This document shows, in pieces, positions 56,982 through 64,000 of a DNA stretch of 64,000 nucleotides. The stretch comes from a virus: positions 45,014 through 109,013 of IMG/VR virus record IMGVR_UViG_3300027833_001604, one strand, 5' to 3'. The translations under genes were made by a program, and so were the position numbers. Below the pieces are notes generated by a model. That model saw nothing but the letters and a program-made list of their open reading frames with translations, ran no database searches and was not told the origin of the DNA. The first letter of the stretch is position 1, and every line of letters starts with the position of its first letter.

Positions 56982-58481
56982 TTAGTTTAGACCCATTAGG
57001 AATTTTTCAGCATCTACTGTTTCATTCTCTGTAAAGTCATCGTCTCCTTGGTCTCCCCAACTTGCGTCAAACAAGTTATCAAATGCACTTGCACTAGTCT
57101 TAATGCTCTTCTGGTTACTAAAGTCAGCTAGCATTGGTTGAGCCTCATCTAACATTTGCATAGGAGTTTCACTTTTAAATAGTTCATTGATAAAGTTGAT
57201 TACATAGATTGTGTTGCGTGGAATCCATGTATCAAACTCATCAATCTTCTTACCAGCTTTGACTTTCTGCCAATGCTTGTGACTAGGAGTATATCTAGTC
57301 GAGGCAACATCTGCTAATGCATTTGCGTTTTGAATACTATCAATATGCATATAAACATTGTGTGCCATCATTAAGAAGTAACTAAAGCTATCCCAACTTG
57401 TCTTGCCTTCTTTACCTATTTTGTTTAACATACCTGGTTTATACCAACATATATCACCCATTGTAAGTCTGTCTGCAATTGGGCCATTAAACGGAAACTT
57501 CATGTCATAGTTTCCTGCAAATAGCTTGTCGTCGATAGCGCCTTCCATTACATAACCAAACTTGTCATTACGCATATTATTAGTTGTATACATCTGACCT
57601 TTGGCTGTAGTGATAAAAGGACTTGCAGCATCATATGTAACCATCATGTTCTCATTTACAGTTTCACGTAGATTACGTTGAATAGCTGTAAACACACAAC
57701 TCCAATCAAGTTTTGCTGTTCCAAGATAGTGAATTAAATCTCTACCTGGGTCCAACATCTTTTCATCACGCATAACAATAAGTCTGCGTAACATTAGATG
57801 CAACTGTTTCATATTGTAACCAGCCATAGCCCAACCTTCAAATGGATAGTGCTTGACTGCTTCATACCAAATGTCAGCAGTGTGTTCATCATTGCCTTGA
57901 AGAACATTCATAAACTTAGTTTTGCCTTGCCTATTACGAACAAAGTAATCATTGTTAAACATTGTATAGTCTAAACAATCTCCAAAGCTCTTTAGTCCAG
58001 TCTTTTCACTAAGTGGTGGAAGTGCTGCCAGTGTTGGAATATCTAACACCATACTATAATCTGCTGTGTGTTCTAGCCAATTAAGAATAGTGCTACGCAA
58101 CTTGTCCTCAGTTTTAAAGTTAGCCCAATCCATTTGAATTACGCCTTTGGCAATCTGGAAACCTCCACTATCGCCTAAGATAAAACTTTTGTTTCTGTCA
58201 CGTTTTTGTATCATACATTCTTGCACATCACTTTTAGCTGTGTCAAGTGTAGCATGTCCTGCCGAGTATAAACCCCACTTGTAATTATAGTAAGTGTCAA
58301 TGTCTTTAAGAAAGTCACAACCATCAATGCCGTGTTCGAAACCATTAGGCATACGTTCATTGCTTAGATAGTTAGGATCTCTCCGTTGATTACTGATCAG
58401 TTTACTGTAGAAGCTACTAATACTAGGCAAAAATACTGCATAGTCTTTGTTCTTCGTTGTGAGATCTACACTTGGAATCAT
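56982..58481 (-). CDS. dpdA: DpdA-like DNA-guanine transglycosylase (TGT family)
   Basis: LGDSGGFQIAKG (residues 102-113) is the TGT first-Asp motif, and VTYDAASPF (281-289) supplies the second, nucleophile-type Asp. HYPFEGWAMAGYN and HYLGTAKLDW are barrel strands of the same family. The 499 aa include a C-terminal extension. TGT enzymes swap guanine for a 7-deazaguanine; DpdA does this in DNA. The presence of FolE, QueD-like and QueE supports preQ0- or CDG-type modification of the phage genome. Confidence 0.85.
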   Translation of the reverse strand: MIPSVDLTTKNKDYAVFLPSISSFYSKLISNQRRDPNYLSNERMPNGFEHGIDGCDFLKDIDTYYNYKWGLYSAGHATLDTAKSDVQECMIQKRDRNKSFILGDSGGFQIAKGVIQMDWANFKTEDKLRSTILNWLEHTADYSMVLDIPTLAALPPLSEKTGLKSFGDCLDYTMFNNDYFVRNRQGKTKFMNVLQGNDEHTADIWYEAVKHYPFEGWAMAGYNMKQLHLMLRRLIVMRDEKMLDPGRDLIHYLGTAKLDWSCVFTAIQRNLRETVNENMMVTYDAASPFITTAKGQMYTTNNMRNDKFGYVMEGAIDDKLFAGNYDMKFPFNGPIADRLTMGDICWYKPGMLNKIGKEGKTSWDSFSYFLMMAHNVYMHIDSIQNANALADVASTRYTPSHKHWQKVKAGKKIDEFDTWIPRNTIYVINFINELFKSETPMQMLDEAQPMLADFSNQKSIKTSASAFDNLFDASWGDQGDDDFTENETVDAEKFLMGLN

Positions 58482-58485
58482 ATGC

Positions 58486-59235
58486 TTATACCGTTAATGC
58501 TGGAAGAATGTAATCGTATTTGCCAATGCCTGAATCTACACTAATTTGTAGAGCTCCACGGGCACTAATTTGCATTACACATGCACCTGACATTCCTAGT
58601 TTTAGGATTGCTAATACTTGTGCTAGTGGCCATGCATAACCTTCGTTTAGTTCTCCGCTAATGTTTGTAGCAAATGTTCGCTTACCTGTAAATGATCCAT
58701 CTGGTGCACCTACTGTAATAATTAAGTCCGTGCCTTCTGTTTTAACAGTAAAGTTTGGTTCGATACCACCGTAAATACCTGCAATAGCATTTAGTTCTGC
58801 TACTTTGGTTTTAGTTGGCTCAAATGCAACATCCCAATCAGCACCTTTAAACTTAACAGTTTGTAGTGTCTGCTCAATGATTTCTTTTGACATAAAACGA
58901 TATTGATCTGTGTTACCATCTGCATCTTTAAACATTAAATGGTCTGGCATTTGCACTCCATTACGTTCTCGAGAAACAACTTCAACTGAAGCTGTGTCTT
59001 CTTGATAGTTTGATAGTGCTGTAACACCTGCTAGAAAACCTAAGTTTCCTAGTCCAAACTCGCCTTTAAAATCTGCTACTGCATTATGTAATGTTGCATG
59101 CAAAATAACTGTGCGATCGGCATCCATTGCATCTAGCTCTGTTGCCTCGTCTGTGCCTGTTACTTTAACATTTGTAATAAAACCAAGACCTGCTGTATGT
59201 TTTACGATGTCTTGAACTACGTCACGTGTGCTCAT
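58486..59235 (-). CDS. Sliding clamp, T4 gp45-like
   Basis: Beta-rich throughout: ADFKGEFGLGNLGFLAGVTA, SKEIIEQTLQTVKF, LIITVGAPDGSFTGKR and GACVMQISARGALQISVDSG at the end fit the clamp fold of T4-like marine phages. The length of 249 aa is close to T4 gp45 (228). It forms a trimeric ring for DNA polymerase and late transcription. Two promoters lie directly upstream and dpdA follows 4 bp behind. Confidence 0.85.
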   Translation of the reverse strand: MSTRDVVQDIVKHTAGLGFITNVKVTGTDEATELDAMDADRTVILHATLHNAVADFKGEFGLGNLGFLAGVTALSNYQEDTASVEVVSRERNGVQMPDHLMFKDADGNTDQYRFMSKEIIEQTLQTVKFKGADWDVAFEPTKTKVAELNAIAGIYGGIEPNFTVKTEGTDLIITVGAPDGSFTGKRTFATNISGELNEGYAWPLAQVLAILKLGMSGACVMQISARGALQISVDSGIGKYDYILPALTV

Positions 59236-59274
59236 GTGTTTCTCCTATTGATAAAAATTTAATCTAACTATGTT

Positions 59275-59303
59275 ATTGTATAATAGTATTTAGAATTTGT
59301 CAA
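59275..59303 (-). promoter_or_regulatory. Proximal promoter of the clamp gene
   Basis: TTGACA (59298-59303), a 17-nt spacer and TACAAT (59275-59280) on the - strand, 40 nt before the clamp ATG. Confidence 0.7.
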
Positions 59304-59305
59304 GT

Positions 59306-59323
59306 AAAAAGGCCATTTATGGC
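59306..59323 (-). terminator. Small terminator/attenuator between the two clamp promoters
   Basis: On the - strand GCCAT-AA-ATGGC (59323-59312) is followed by CTTTTT (59311-59306). It would stop part of the transcripts from the distal promoter at 59385. Confidence 0.5.
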
Positions 59324-59384
59324 ATTAAAATTGATGTTTTTATTATACAAGGTTTAGTTGAGTTTTGTGTTGTTTCATATTACT

Positions 59385-59413
59385 ATTATACAACATAAAT
59401 TGAAAGGTGTCAA
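59385..59413 (-). promoter_or_regulatory. Distal promoter of the clamp gene
   Basis: TTGACA (59408-59413), a 17-nt spacer and TATAAT (59385-59390) on the - strand, just after the tRNA gene. Confidence 0.8.
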
Positions 59414-59425
59414 CCTAAGTGATTT

Positions 59426-59503
59426 GGCCCGCTCTACAGGATTCGAACCTGTGACCTACTGCTTAGAAGGCAGTTGCTCTATCCAGCTGAGCTAAGAGCG
59501 GGC
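59426..59503 (-). tRNA. tRNA-Arg (anticodon TCT)
   Basis: Read on the - strand, a 7-bp acceptor stem GCCCGCT/AGCGGGC, a D arm TAGCTCAGCTGGATAGAGC, an anticodon arm CTGCC-TTCTAAG-CAG with TCT, and a T arm GGTTCGAATCC are all present. CCA is not encoded. Codon AGA is frequent in AT-rich phage genes, so the tRNA probably supports their translation. Confidence 0.95.
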
Positions 59504-59517
59504 AATGTTATTAACGC

Positions 59518-59652
59518 TTATCCGAAATGCTTTGTTATAGCATTTGGTAATTTTGATTTGATAGGGTTCCATATGGCTGCTTCTGCTTTGCCTATAAACT
59601 TAGGTCTTGGCACTAGCCAACCAATTAGAACTCCTAGTAAAAAATACCCCAT
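59518..59652 (-). CDS. Small membrane protein (44 aa)
   Basis: MGYFLLGVLIGWLVPRP is a membrane segment with a short cytoplasmic tail ending KLPNAITKHFG. The ATG overlaps the stop of the adenylyltransferase by one base. Similar small proteins occur in T4-like marine phages. The stop is 14 bp before the tRNA. Confidence 0.7.
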   Translation of the reverse strand: MGYFLLGVLIGWLVPRPKFIGKAEAAIWNPIKSKLPNAITKHFG

Positions 59653-60023
59653 TATAGTTCTCCGTTATCTCTCATTTGTTTTCTAATATTTGTTGCACTT
59701 ATCTCATGTATTGTAACACCTAGATCGTGTTGTGTCAAGCTATAACCTACGCCTCGGCCATAACTAATATCAACAATGTTAGGAACTGTCATAATGATAA
59801 AGTCCTCGTCATATGTAAAGCCTTCCATTGAAAGTGCCTGTCTAATGCTAAGTTCAACTTTGTTTGCACTAAATGGATTATCATCGATACCTTGCACATT
59901 ACGAACCATGATACAAACTTGTCCAGTTTTTTCTAGTGCTTTTTTAAATAATTCTGTGTGTCCTTTGTGCCACGGTTGCCATCTGCCAAGCATTTGGACT
60001 GTGGGTTTTTTACTATCAAACAT
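59652..60023 (-). CDS. Nucleotidyltransferase of the HxGH superfamily (NMN/adenylyltransferase-like)
   Basis: GRWQPWHKGHTELFKKAL carries the HxGH motif and ISATNIRKQM the ISxTxxR motif of cytidylyl/adenylyltransferases. The 123 aa form only the catalytic core. NAD synthesis (NMN adenylyltransferase-like), phosphopantetheine or sugar/sulfate activation are possible. The next gene upstream encodes a CysC-like kinase with an 8-bp overlap, so both probably act in one short pathway. Confidence 0.7.
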   Translation of the reverse strand: MFDSKKPTVQMLGRWQPWHKGHTELFKKALEKTGQVCIMVRNVQGIDDNPFSANKVELSIRQALSMEGFTYDEDFIIMTVPNIVDISYGRGVGYSLTQHDLGVTIHEISATNIRKQMRDNGEL

Positions 60024-60441
60024 TATTAATCTCCATCCAACGTTGCACTACTGGCATTAGTTGTTCATGGGCATTGTCAAACCATTTCTCAATATGATAG
60101 TCTACGTTCTCAGGTGGTTCAAACATATCGTTTGTGTCTTCAAATCTACCTCGAGAAATAGTATCCATCCATATTGTAAAGTCTGGATTAAAGTTTAGTC
60201 TTGCTTCTTCTGTAGGACAAATGAAATCACACACTGCAATCTTACCTGCCATAACCACACCATCTGCTAAGTGTTTCATACGAACCGATTGTCTAATGCG
60301 ACCAGACAAACTAAAGTCCCAATCGTTATAACTTGTTCTAACTACGTCAGCATTAATCCATACACCATTAACTAGTTTAGCAAATGGTTCTGCTAGTGTT
60401 GACTTACCGCTACCCGGAAGTCCGCATATTAATATTTTCAA
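60016..60441 (-). CDS. Adenylylsulfate kinase-like P-loop kinase (TTG start)
   Basis: The start codon is TTG at 60441 with GGAG 9 nt upstream. GLPGSGKSTLAEPFAK is the Walker A; INADVVRTSYNDWDF, GRIRQSVRMKHLADG and AVCDFICPTEEA parallel the CysC segments GDNVR, DR.ENIRR and FISP. The length is 141 aa. If true it would make PAPS from APS, the donor for the sulfotransferase-like protein at 29119. Another kinase substrate cannot be excluded. Confidence 0.65.
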   Translation of the reverse strand: MKILICGLPGSGKSTLAEPFAKLVNGVWINADVVRTSYNDWDFSLSGRIRQSVRMKHLADGVVMAGKIAVCDFICPTEEARLNFNPDFTIWMDTISRGRFEDTNDMFEPPENVDYHIEKWFDNAHEQLMPVVQRWMEINNV

Positions 60442-60551
60442 TCTAAATTCTCCTCATGCCAGCTTGGGCATCCATCGTCTGTGCAATTGTTTTCTATGTG
60501 GTTAGCATTGTATATGAACAACGCTGTAATCATTACTATTATATATTCCAT
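60438..60551 (-). CDS. Possible 37-aa membrane peptide
   Basis: MEYIIVMITALFIYNANHIE is a membrane helix, followed by CTDDGC and an acidic end. The stop overlaps the TTG start of the kinase. The promoter at 60558 leaves almost no leader, so translation would be leaderless; the ORF could also be part of the kinase leader. Confidence 0.4.
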   Translation of the reverse strand: MEYIIVMITALFIYNANHIENNCTDDGCPSWHEENLD

Positions 60552-60557
60552 TGTTAT

Positions 60558-60586
60558 ATAATAGATTATGTTATAGGCTTTGTCAA
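60558..60586 (-). promoter_or_regulatory. Promoter for the kinase-adenylyltransferase-tRNA unit
   Basis: TTGACA (60581-60586), a 17-nt spacer and TATTAT (60558-60563) on the - strand; the -35 box lies in the 3' end of the ANL gene. Confidence 0.65.
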
Positions 60587-61726
60587 CCTATTTAGTAATT
60601 CTTTTCTGTTGATTTTACCTTGACCTTTACGTTCTATAGTATCTACATAGGTAATATGGTCTGGTATTTCGTATGACATTAGGTTATTTTGTAATGTTTT
60701 TTCGTCTATTGTTCCTACTATTAATGCATGTATTTCACTTTCGCCAAACACAACACAATCGTTTGCACCTGCTGTTAGTAATGCACGTTCAACTATATAA
60801 GGCATTATCTTTGCGCCGCCTTTTATGATCATATCTTTCTTGCGTCCATTAATGAATAAGAATCCATCATTGTCTATATATCCTAAATCTCCAGTAGAGA
60901 ATCCATCTACTATTAATTCATTATCATCTGCAAACTCAACATGCATTTTGTCTAGCACATATCCCACACTGTTATATTTCTGTGGGTAATGCATAATACT
61001 TACTGTGCCTAGTTCATTTAATCCATACGAATCTGTTGTTGCAACATTAAAGAAGTTTTCAGTTCTTATTTTAAATTCTTTATGCATTGGTGCACCAGTT
61101 GTTCTTATGTGTTTTATAGAATTAGAATAGGATTGTTGTGTGTCCATCATCAGATCAAGTATAGCCGGTGATGCTATAATAAATGTAGGATTAACTGTTG
61201 GCCATTCATCATACACATCTTCTAACACATAATAAGTTGCTCCTGTTTTATAGCATAAGCAAAATGTTTGAAAGCCTATTCCAACCCATAATGCTAATAC
61301 GTTAACTGTAGAGTCTTGTTCTGTTATGTTGCCGTGTGTTTGTATGTTGTTATCAAGTCCAGTTATATTATATTGCTGTTCATTATACGATATAATTTTA
61401 GGAGTTTCAGTGCTACCGCTAGAGCAAAGTCCTATTACTTCATCTGGTTTGCATTGATTGTAGCGTGGTGCAGGTAATACATCTTCCCACATGTCTACAT
61501 CATAATATTGTTGTTCTATTATCGGCATATACTGATTAATAATAACTGGGCTACACACTTGCATTGCTCCAAATATCTTAAACACATTACCAATACCACT
61601 GTAGACACCTATACGACATGTGTTGTCATACCCAGCTGCTCTTAATTCATCAGCGTATAGTTTTGCTTTTTCATCAAAGTCTGCTTTAGATGTTTCAGAT
61701 CCATCCGCCCAAACAATTAGTGCCAT
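60566..61726 (-). CDS. ANL-superfamily adenylate-forming enzyme
   Basis: LCSSGSTETPKIISYN (A3 phosphate loop), DSYGLNELGTVSI (A5), FSTGDLGYIDNDGFLFINGR (A7-A8 hinge) and GQGKINRKEL (A10 Lys) are present. At 386 aa the N-terminal part of the ~500-aa family is reduced. Such enzymes activate a carboxylic acid as acyl-AMP and often load it on CoA or a carrier. Two 2OG oxygenase-like genes upstream in the operon (overlaps of 1 and 11 bp) suggest a short tailoring pathway. Confidence 0.85.
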   Translation of the reverse strand: MALIVWADGSETSKADFDEKAKLYADELRAAGYDNTCRIGVYSGIGNVFKIFGAMQVCSPVIINQYMPIIEQQYYDVDMWEDVLPAPRYNQCKPDEVIGLCSSGSTETPKIISYNEQQYNITGLDNNIQTHGNITEQDSTVNVLALWVGIGFQTFCLCYKTGATYYVLEDVYDEWPTVNPTFIIASPAILDLMMDTQQSYSNSIKHIRTTGAPMHKEFKIRTENFFNVATTDSYGLNELGTVSIMHYPQKYNSVGYVLDKMHVEFADDNELIVDGFSTGDLGYIDNDGFLFINGRKKDMIIKGGAKIMPYIVERALLTAGANDCVVFGESEIHALIVGTIDEKTLQNNLMSYEIPDHITYVDTIERKGQGKINRKELLNRLTKPIT

Positions 61727-62328
61727 TATTTTATTAACCTATGTTCTCTTACCATAAAACTTGGTCTATAAAAGTCTATTTCTTTTACTTTGTGCCATGT
61801 ATTTTCGTGTGCTGTAAAACACCAAGCATGGTTAGGTTTGTATGGCACCTGTGCTTGTGCCACAGTAGGCTTGCGTGATACTAACACCCCACTATCTGTA
61901 TGGGTATTATCTTGTGCCATGTATACTTGAAAGGTAGTAATTTCTTTGTCTGGATATGCATCAACATCATTGTGCCACCCTTGATCAAATCCTGGATAAT
62001 CTAAATGCCACATACAACTATAATGATTAAACTCTACACCAGTTGCTTTAAATATATGTGCTGTAAGTTCGTCTGTCCATAACCAATCGTAGAACTCACG
62101 TAAGAATCCACTAGCACTTTCACGTGCTTCTTCATCTATCATTACAACTTGTCCTTCTGGATAAGCAGGGTCACTGCCATCGTCATTGTATATGTTCCAA
62201 TTTTTTACTGCATCAGAATATAGTATGTTCGTAAGATTCTCATATACTTCTGGAGTAAAGAAACCATTGTCGGCTTGCACATAATTCCATGGGTGCATGT
62301 ATTTGCTGTATGATGTGTTAGCTAGCAT
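61726..62328 (-). CDS. 2OG-Fe(II) oxygenase-like protein
   Basis: The start at 62328 follows GGAAATC and lies 11 bp inside the previous gene. WHND (H119, D121), HENTWHKVKE (H179) and YRPSFMVREH (R188) are a facial triad with 2OG anchor. The protein has 200 aa with QVYMAQDNTHTDSGVLVSRK between them. It is one base from the ANL gene. Confidence 0.75.
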   Translation of the reverse strand: MLANTSYSKYMHPWNYVQADNGFFTPEVYENLTNILYSDAVKNWNIYNDDGSDPAYPEGQVVMIDEEARESASGFLREFYDWLWTDELTAHIFKATGVEFNHYSCMWHLDYPGFDQGWHNDVDAYPDKEITTFQVYMAQDNTHTDSGVLVSRKPTVAQAQVPYKPNHAWCFTAHENTWHKVKEIDFYRPSFMVREHRLIK

Positions 62329-62980
62329 CTTCTGATTTCCAATCATCTGTGTATGTATGTTCTTGTCTGTGAACAATTGCACCAGGCACATCTTTGTATT
62401 TGTTGTAGCTTTGTTTTACAAGTGCTTTTTGTTTTTCAATGTCCATACGTCCATGACAGAACAATATGTATCTGTCGTCTACATATCTTGTATTGCCATG
62501 TGGTGTTCCGGTATGACTAATATTATACCAATCAGTATCTTCAGGTAGCACTGGCATTTTAATAACTTGATCGTCTGTTATAATTGCTAGGTCTCCATGC
62601 CTGCTTCCTTGTATTACCATTCTATATCCACAAGGTTCGTTTTCTTTATTGTGTTGATATAGTTCTGGATTGGCTTCTGGTTCTACCATATCAATATGTA
62701 TACTACCTTGCCTACGCATATGATGTAGTTTAATATTAATTAAATCACTAAAGGGTAGATACTTATTAACATAATCAATCACTGCGGTTTGACTTTCAGT
62801 TAAATCATCTCTTGGTTCTGATGTAGCATAGTTTTTTGTTGTCTTTAACAATCTCTGCGATTCAAATGCTTGTGCTGTATGTGGAGTAAACTCTTTATGA
62901 AAGTCTGCAATAAGTTCTTGCTTCATGTGGAACTTAGGTATGTCCACTGGCATATATAATATTGTATGGTTAAATGCCAT
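62318..62980 (-). CDS. 2OG-Fe(II) oxygenase-like protein
   Basis: GSIHIDMVEPE (H95, D97), HTGTPHGNTRYVDDRYILFC (H161, R170) give the iron triad and 2OG anchor. The N-terminal 80 residues are not recognised. It is 3 bp from the next unknown gene upstream. Confidence 0.7.
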   Translation of the reverse strand: MAFNHTILYMPVDIPKFHMKQELIADFHKEFTPHTAQAFESQRLLKTTKNYATSEPRDDLTESQTAVIDYVNKYLPFSDLINIKLHHMRRQGSIHIDMVEPEANPELYQHNKENEPCGYRMVIQGSRHGDLAIITDDQVIKMPVLPEDTDWYNISHTGTPHGNTRYVDDRYILFCHGRMDIEKQKALVKQSYNKYKDVPGAIVHRQEHTYTDDWKSEDAS

Positions 62981-62983
62981 CTA

Positions 62984-63838
62984 TCAACATCCCGTTTCTA
63001 TTGTGATATAGTTTGCGATACTAGTGCTATTTACTCCTGGAATGTTGTCTACGTTTTCTACAACAATGTTAGAAAACTGTTCTGAATTAGTATAAATTGC
63101 TTGGCAATTTTTATTAGGTTGTTCAATAACTTTAAGTAATTTAACATCTGGTCTTACAACATTTGTATTGTTGCCAAATTCTTCTACTATTGTTATAACT
63201 GAATCGTTATTATTACGAATCCAATCATATAAAAATTGATCATCTAGGATTGCATCTTCTCTGTTTAATTGCCAGACATGTATTTCATATCCACTGCGTT
63301 TGACAGCCCCGTCAGGCCACATTGCAATTGGCAATATATCTGTTTCATCTTTACGATTAGGCCAAAACGAATCTAATATTTCAAAATACTTTTGTTTAAT
63401 CATGTTTGAGTCTTTAGGTTGGTCTCTGCCTAAGTTTTGTGGCATGCATCCAATTACAATTTTATATTTGTTGCAGCATGAAAATACATGTAGCTTTCCT
63501 GGTTGTCCTCCATCCCACTGTTTCTTACTGCTAGGCAAGTTTAAAGATGCGTGGCTTAGGGTATCACTAGCTGCCTTGCAATATATTGCAATGCTTCCAC
63601 CAACTACATGATTACCATCTGTAGTGCTGGTTATAAACTCTGTTCGGTATGTGTTTTTATCAATAGCATAGTAAAAAGCATTATAATAGGCTTGACTGAC
63701 ACGTTCGATAATACATAAATCAATGCCGCTACGTTTTTTAAATTCAAAGTCTATCTTATCAGTTAATGACTTCATATCTATTTTATCATCCGCTGTATAA
63801 CACCAATTAATCATTTCAATCTTTAATATTTTTAACAT
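62984..63838 (-). CDS. Hypothetical protein (284 aa)
   Basis: The start at 63838 (MLKILKIEM) follows AGGGGAG and overlaps a TAA by one base. It is alpha/beta with HVFSCCNKYKIVIGCMPQNL, WPDGAVKRSGYEIHVWQLN and SVITIVEEFGNN. No motif fits a known family. Its first 12 codons and ribosome site are duplicated upstream. It begins the cluster with the two oxygenases and the ANL enzyme. Confidence 0.75.
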   Translation of the reverse strand: MLKILKIEMINWCYTADDKIDMKSLTDKIDFEFKKRSGIDLCIIERVSQAYYNAFYYAIDKNTYRTEFITSTTDGNHVVGGSIAIYCKAASDTLSHASLNLPSSKKQWDGGQPGKLHVFSCCNKYKIVIGCMPQNLGRDQPKDSNMIKQKYFEILDSFWPNRKDETDILPIAMWPDGAVKRSGYEIHVWQLNREDAILDDQFLYDWIRNNNDSVITIVEEFGNNTNVVRPDVKLLKVIEQPNKNCQAIYTNSEQFSNIVVENVDNIPGVNSTSIANYITIETGC

Positions 63839-63915
63839 TAGTTTATCTCCCCTAACCAATTAATCATTTCAATCTTTAATATTTTTAACATTAGTTTATC
63901 TCCCCTAACCAATTA
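63802..63915 (-). repeat. 53-bp tandem duplication across a gene junction
   Basis: The 53-bp unit 63802-63854 recurs exactly at 63855-63907, followed by the first 8 bases of a third copy. It contains the end of the SGNH gene, the ribosome site, the start codon and 12 codons of the next gene. Both break points carry TAATTGGT (- strand), suggesting a recent slip or microhomology event. Confidence 0.95.
63838..63891 (-). CDS. 17-codon ORF created by the tandem duplication
   Basis: It starts with the duplicated AGGGGAG site and ATG, reads MLKILKIEMINW as in the downstream gene, then LGEIN and TAA as in the SGNH gene. The TAA overlaps the ATG of the 284-aa gene. It may act as a leader that couples translation. 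Confidence 0.5.
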   Translation of the reverse strand: MLKILKIEMINWLGEIN

Positions 63916-63998
63916 CCTATTGCACTGTTTTTTATATAGATTTGATATAATAACTTGTTACCTTCTCTATTTAAATGTCCTGGATCATCTTTATCTAC
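63891..63998 (-). CDS. SGNH-hydrolase-like protein, C-terminal end only (5' part outside window)
   Basis: The frame is open to the right edge. DDPGHLNREGNKLLYQIY fits block V (D-x-x-H) of SGNH hydrolases, followed by a short tail IKNSAIGNWLGEIN. Its TAA overlaps the ATG of the 17-codon ORF. It probably belongs to the ANL/oxygenase cluster. Confidence 0.6.
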   Translation of the reverse strand, partial: VDKDDPGHLNREGNKLLYQIYIKNSAIGNWLGEIN

Positions 63999-64000
63999 TC

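Noticed and set aside
44773-60023. Phage NAD-rescue pathway from Prs, the PRTase and the adenylyltransferase
   Set aside because: Prs looks canonical, the PRTase resembles a purine type rather than a nicotinamide type, and the three genes are far apart. Specificity cannot be read from sequence.
1-64000. CRISPR array
   Set aside because: No series of regularly spaced direct repeats was seen; the only tandem repeat is the 53-bp duplication at the right edge.
1-64000. Bacterial chromosome instead of phage
   Set aside because: The secreted proteins and metabolic genes could suggest it, but the gp45-type clamp, RNase H, DpdA, small overlapping genes and lack of any bacterial housekeeping operon favour a phage.

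Overview
The window reads as part of the genome of a large, AT-rich, T4-like marine myovirus. The evidence is a gp45-type sliding clamp, a T4 RNase H-like 5'-3' exonuclease, phage-type thymidine kinase, PRPP synthetase and MazG genes, a tRNA-Arg(UCU), a GIY-YIG homing endonuclease, ATGA and TAATG gene junctions, and many 40-120 aa proteins of the kind seen in cyanophage and pelagiphage genomes. No terminase, capsid, portal or sheath gene lies in the window. The host is not identified. The sigma70-like promoters (TTGACA-17-TATAAT) and the envelope-directed genes point to a Gram-negative marine bacterium.

Layout. Positions 1-4438 (+ strand) hold an HtrA-like protease end, a secreted alginate-lyase-like protein, a small membrane protein behind a structured leader, several small proteins and a membrane-anchored thermonuclease. 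Positions 4443-29778 (mostly - strand) are an unusual metabolic cassette with ten radical SAM (rSAM) enzymes, seven of them with an N-terminal twitch/SPASM-type cysteine domain. Among them are 2-oxoglutarate/Fe(II)-type oxygenases, a PLP aminotransferase-like protein, an amidinotransferase, a lipase, an SDR, an SGNH hydrolase, a sulfotransferase-like protein and an MTA/SAH-type nucleosidase. Two oxygenases on the + strand (22469-24314) interrupt it. Positions 29824-37664 hold small phage genes, a MoxR/VWA pair, Smr and nitroreductase proteins and a CDGSH iron-sulfur protein. Positions 37680-46567 hold an FTR1-like iron permease, RNase H, MetK, a DNA methyltransferase, QueE, MazG, PRPP synthetase and thymidine kinase. 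Position 46571-49381 is a subtilase with a beta-barrel-like C-terminus. Positions 49457-59235 hold a PRTase, peroxiredoxin, FolE, GalE, a glycosyltransferase, a QueD-like protein, DpdA and the clamp. Positions 59426-64000 hold the tRNA, an adenylyltransferase/kinase pair and a second small biosynthetic cluster with an ANL enzyme, two oxygenases and an SGNH end.

How the parts may work together. FolE, QueD, QueE and DpdA form most of a 7-deazaguanine DNA-modification pathway. MetK would supply SAM to the rSAM enzymes and the methyltransferase, and the nucleosidase could remove the inhibitory 5'-deoxyadenosine made by rSAM chemistry. The genome is rich in iron proteins (4Fe-4S rSAM, Fe(II) oxygenases, CDGSH) and also carries an iron permease. 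Six promoters carry the same AAGA-NN-TCTT inverted repeat inside or across the spacer, which suggests one regulator controls scattered genes. The product of the rSAM cassette is unknown; a modified surface glycan, a modified peptide or a modified virion protein are all possible.
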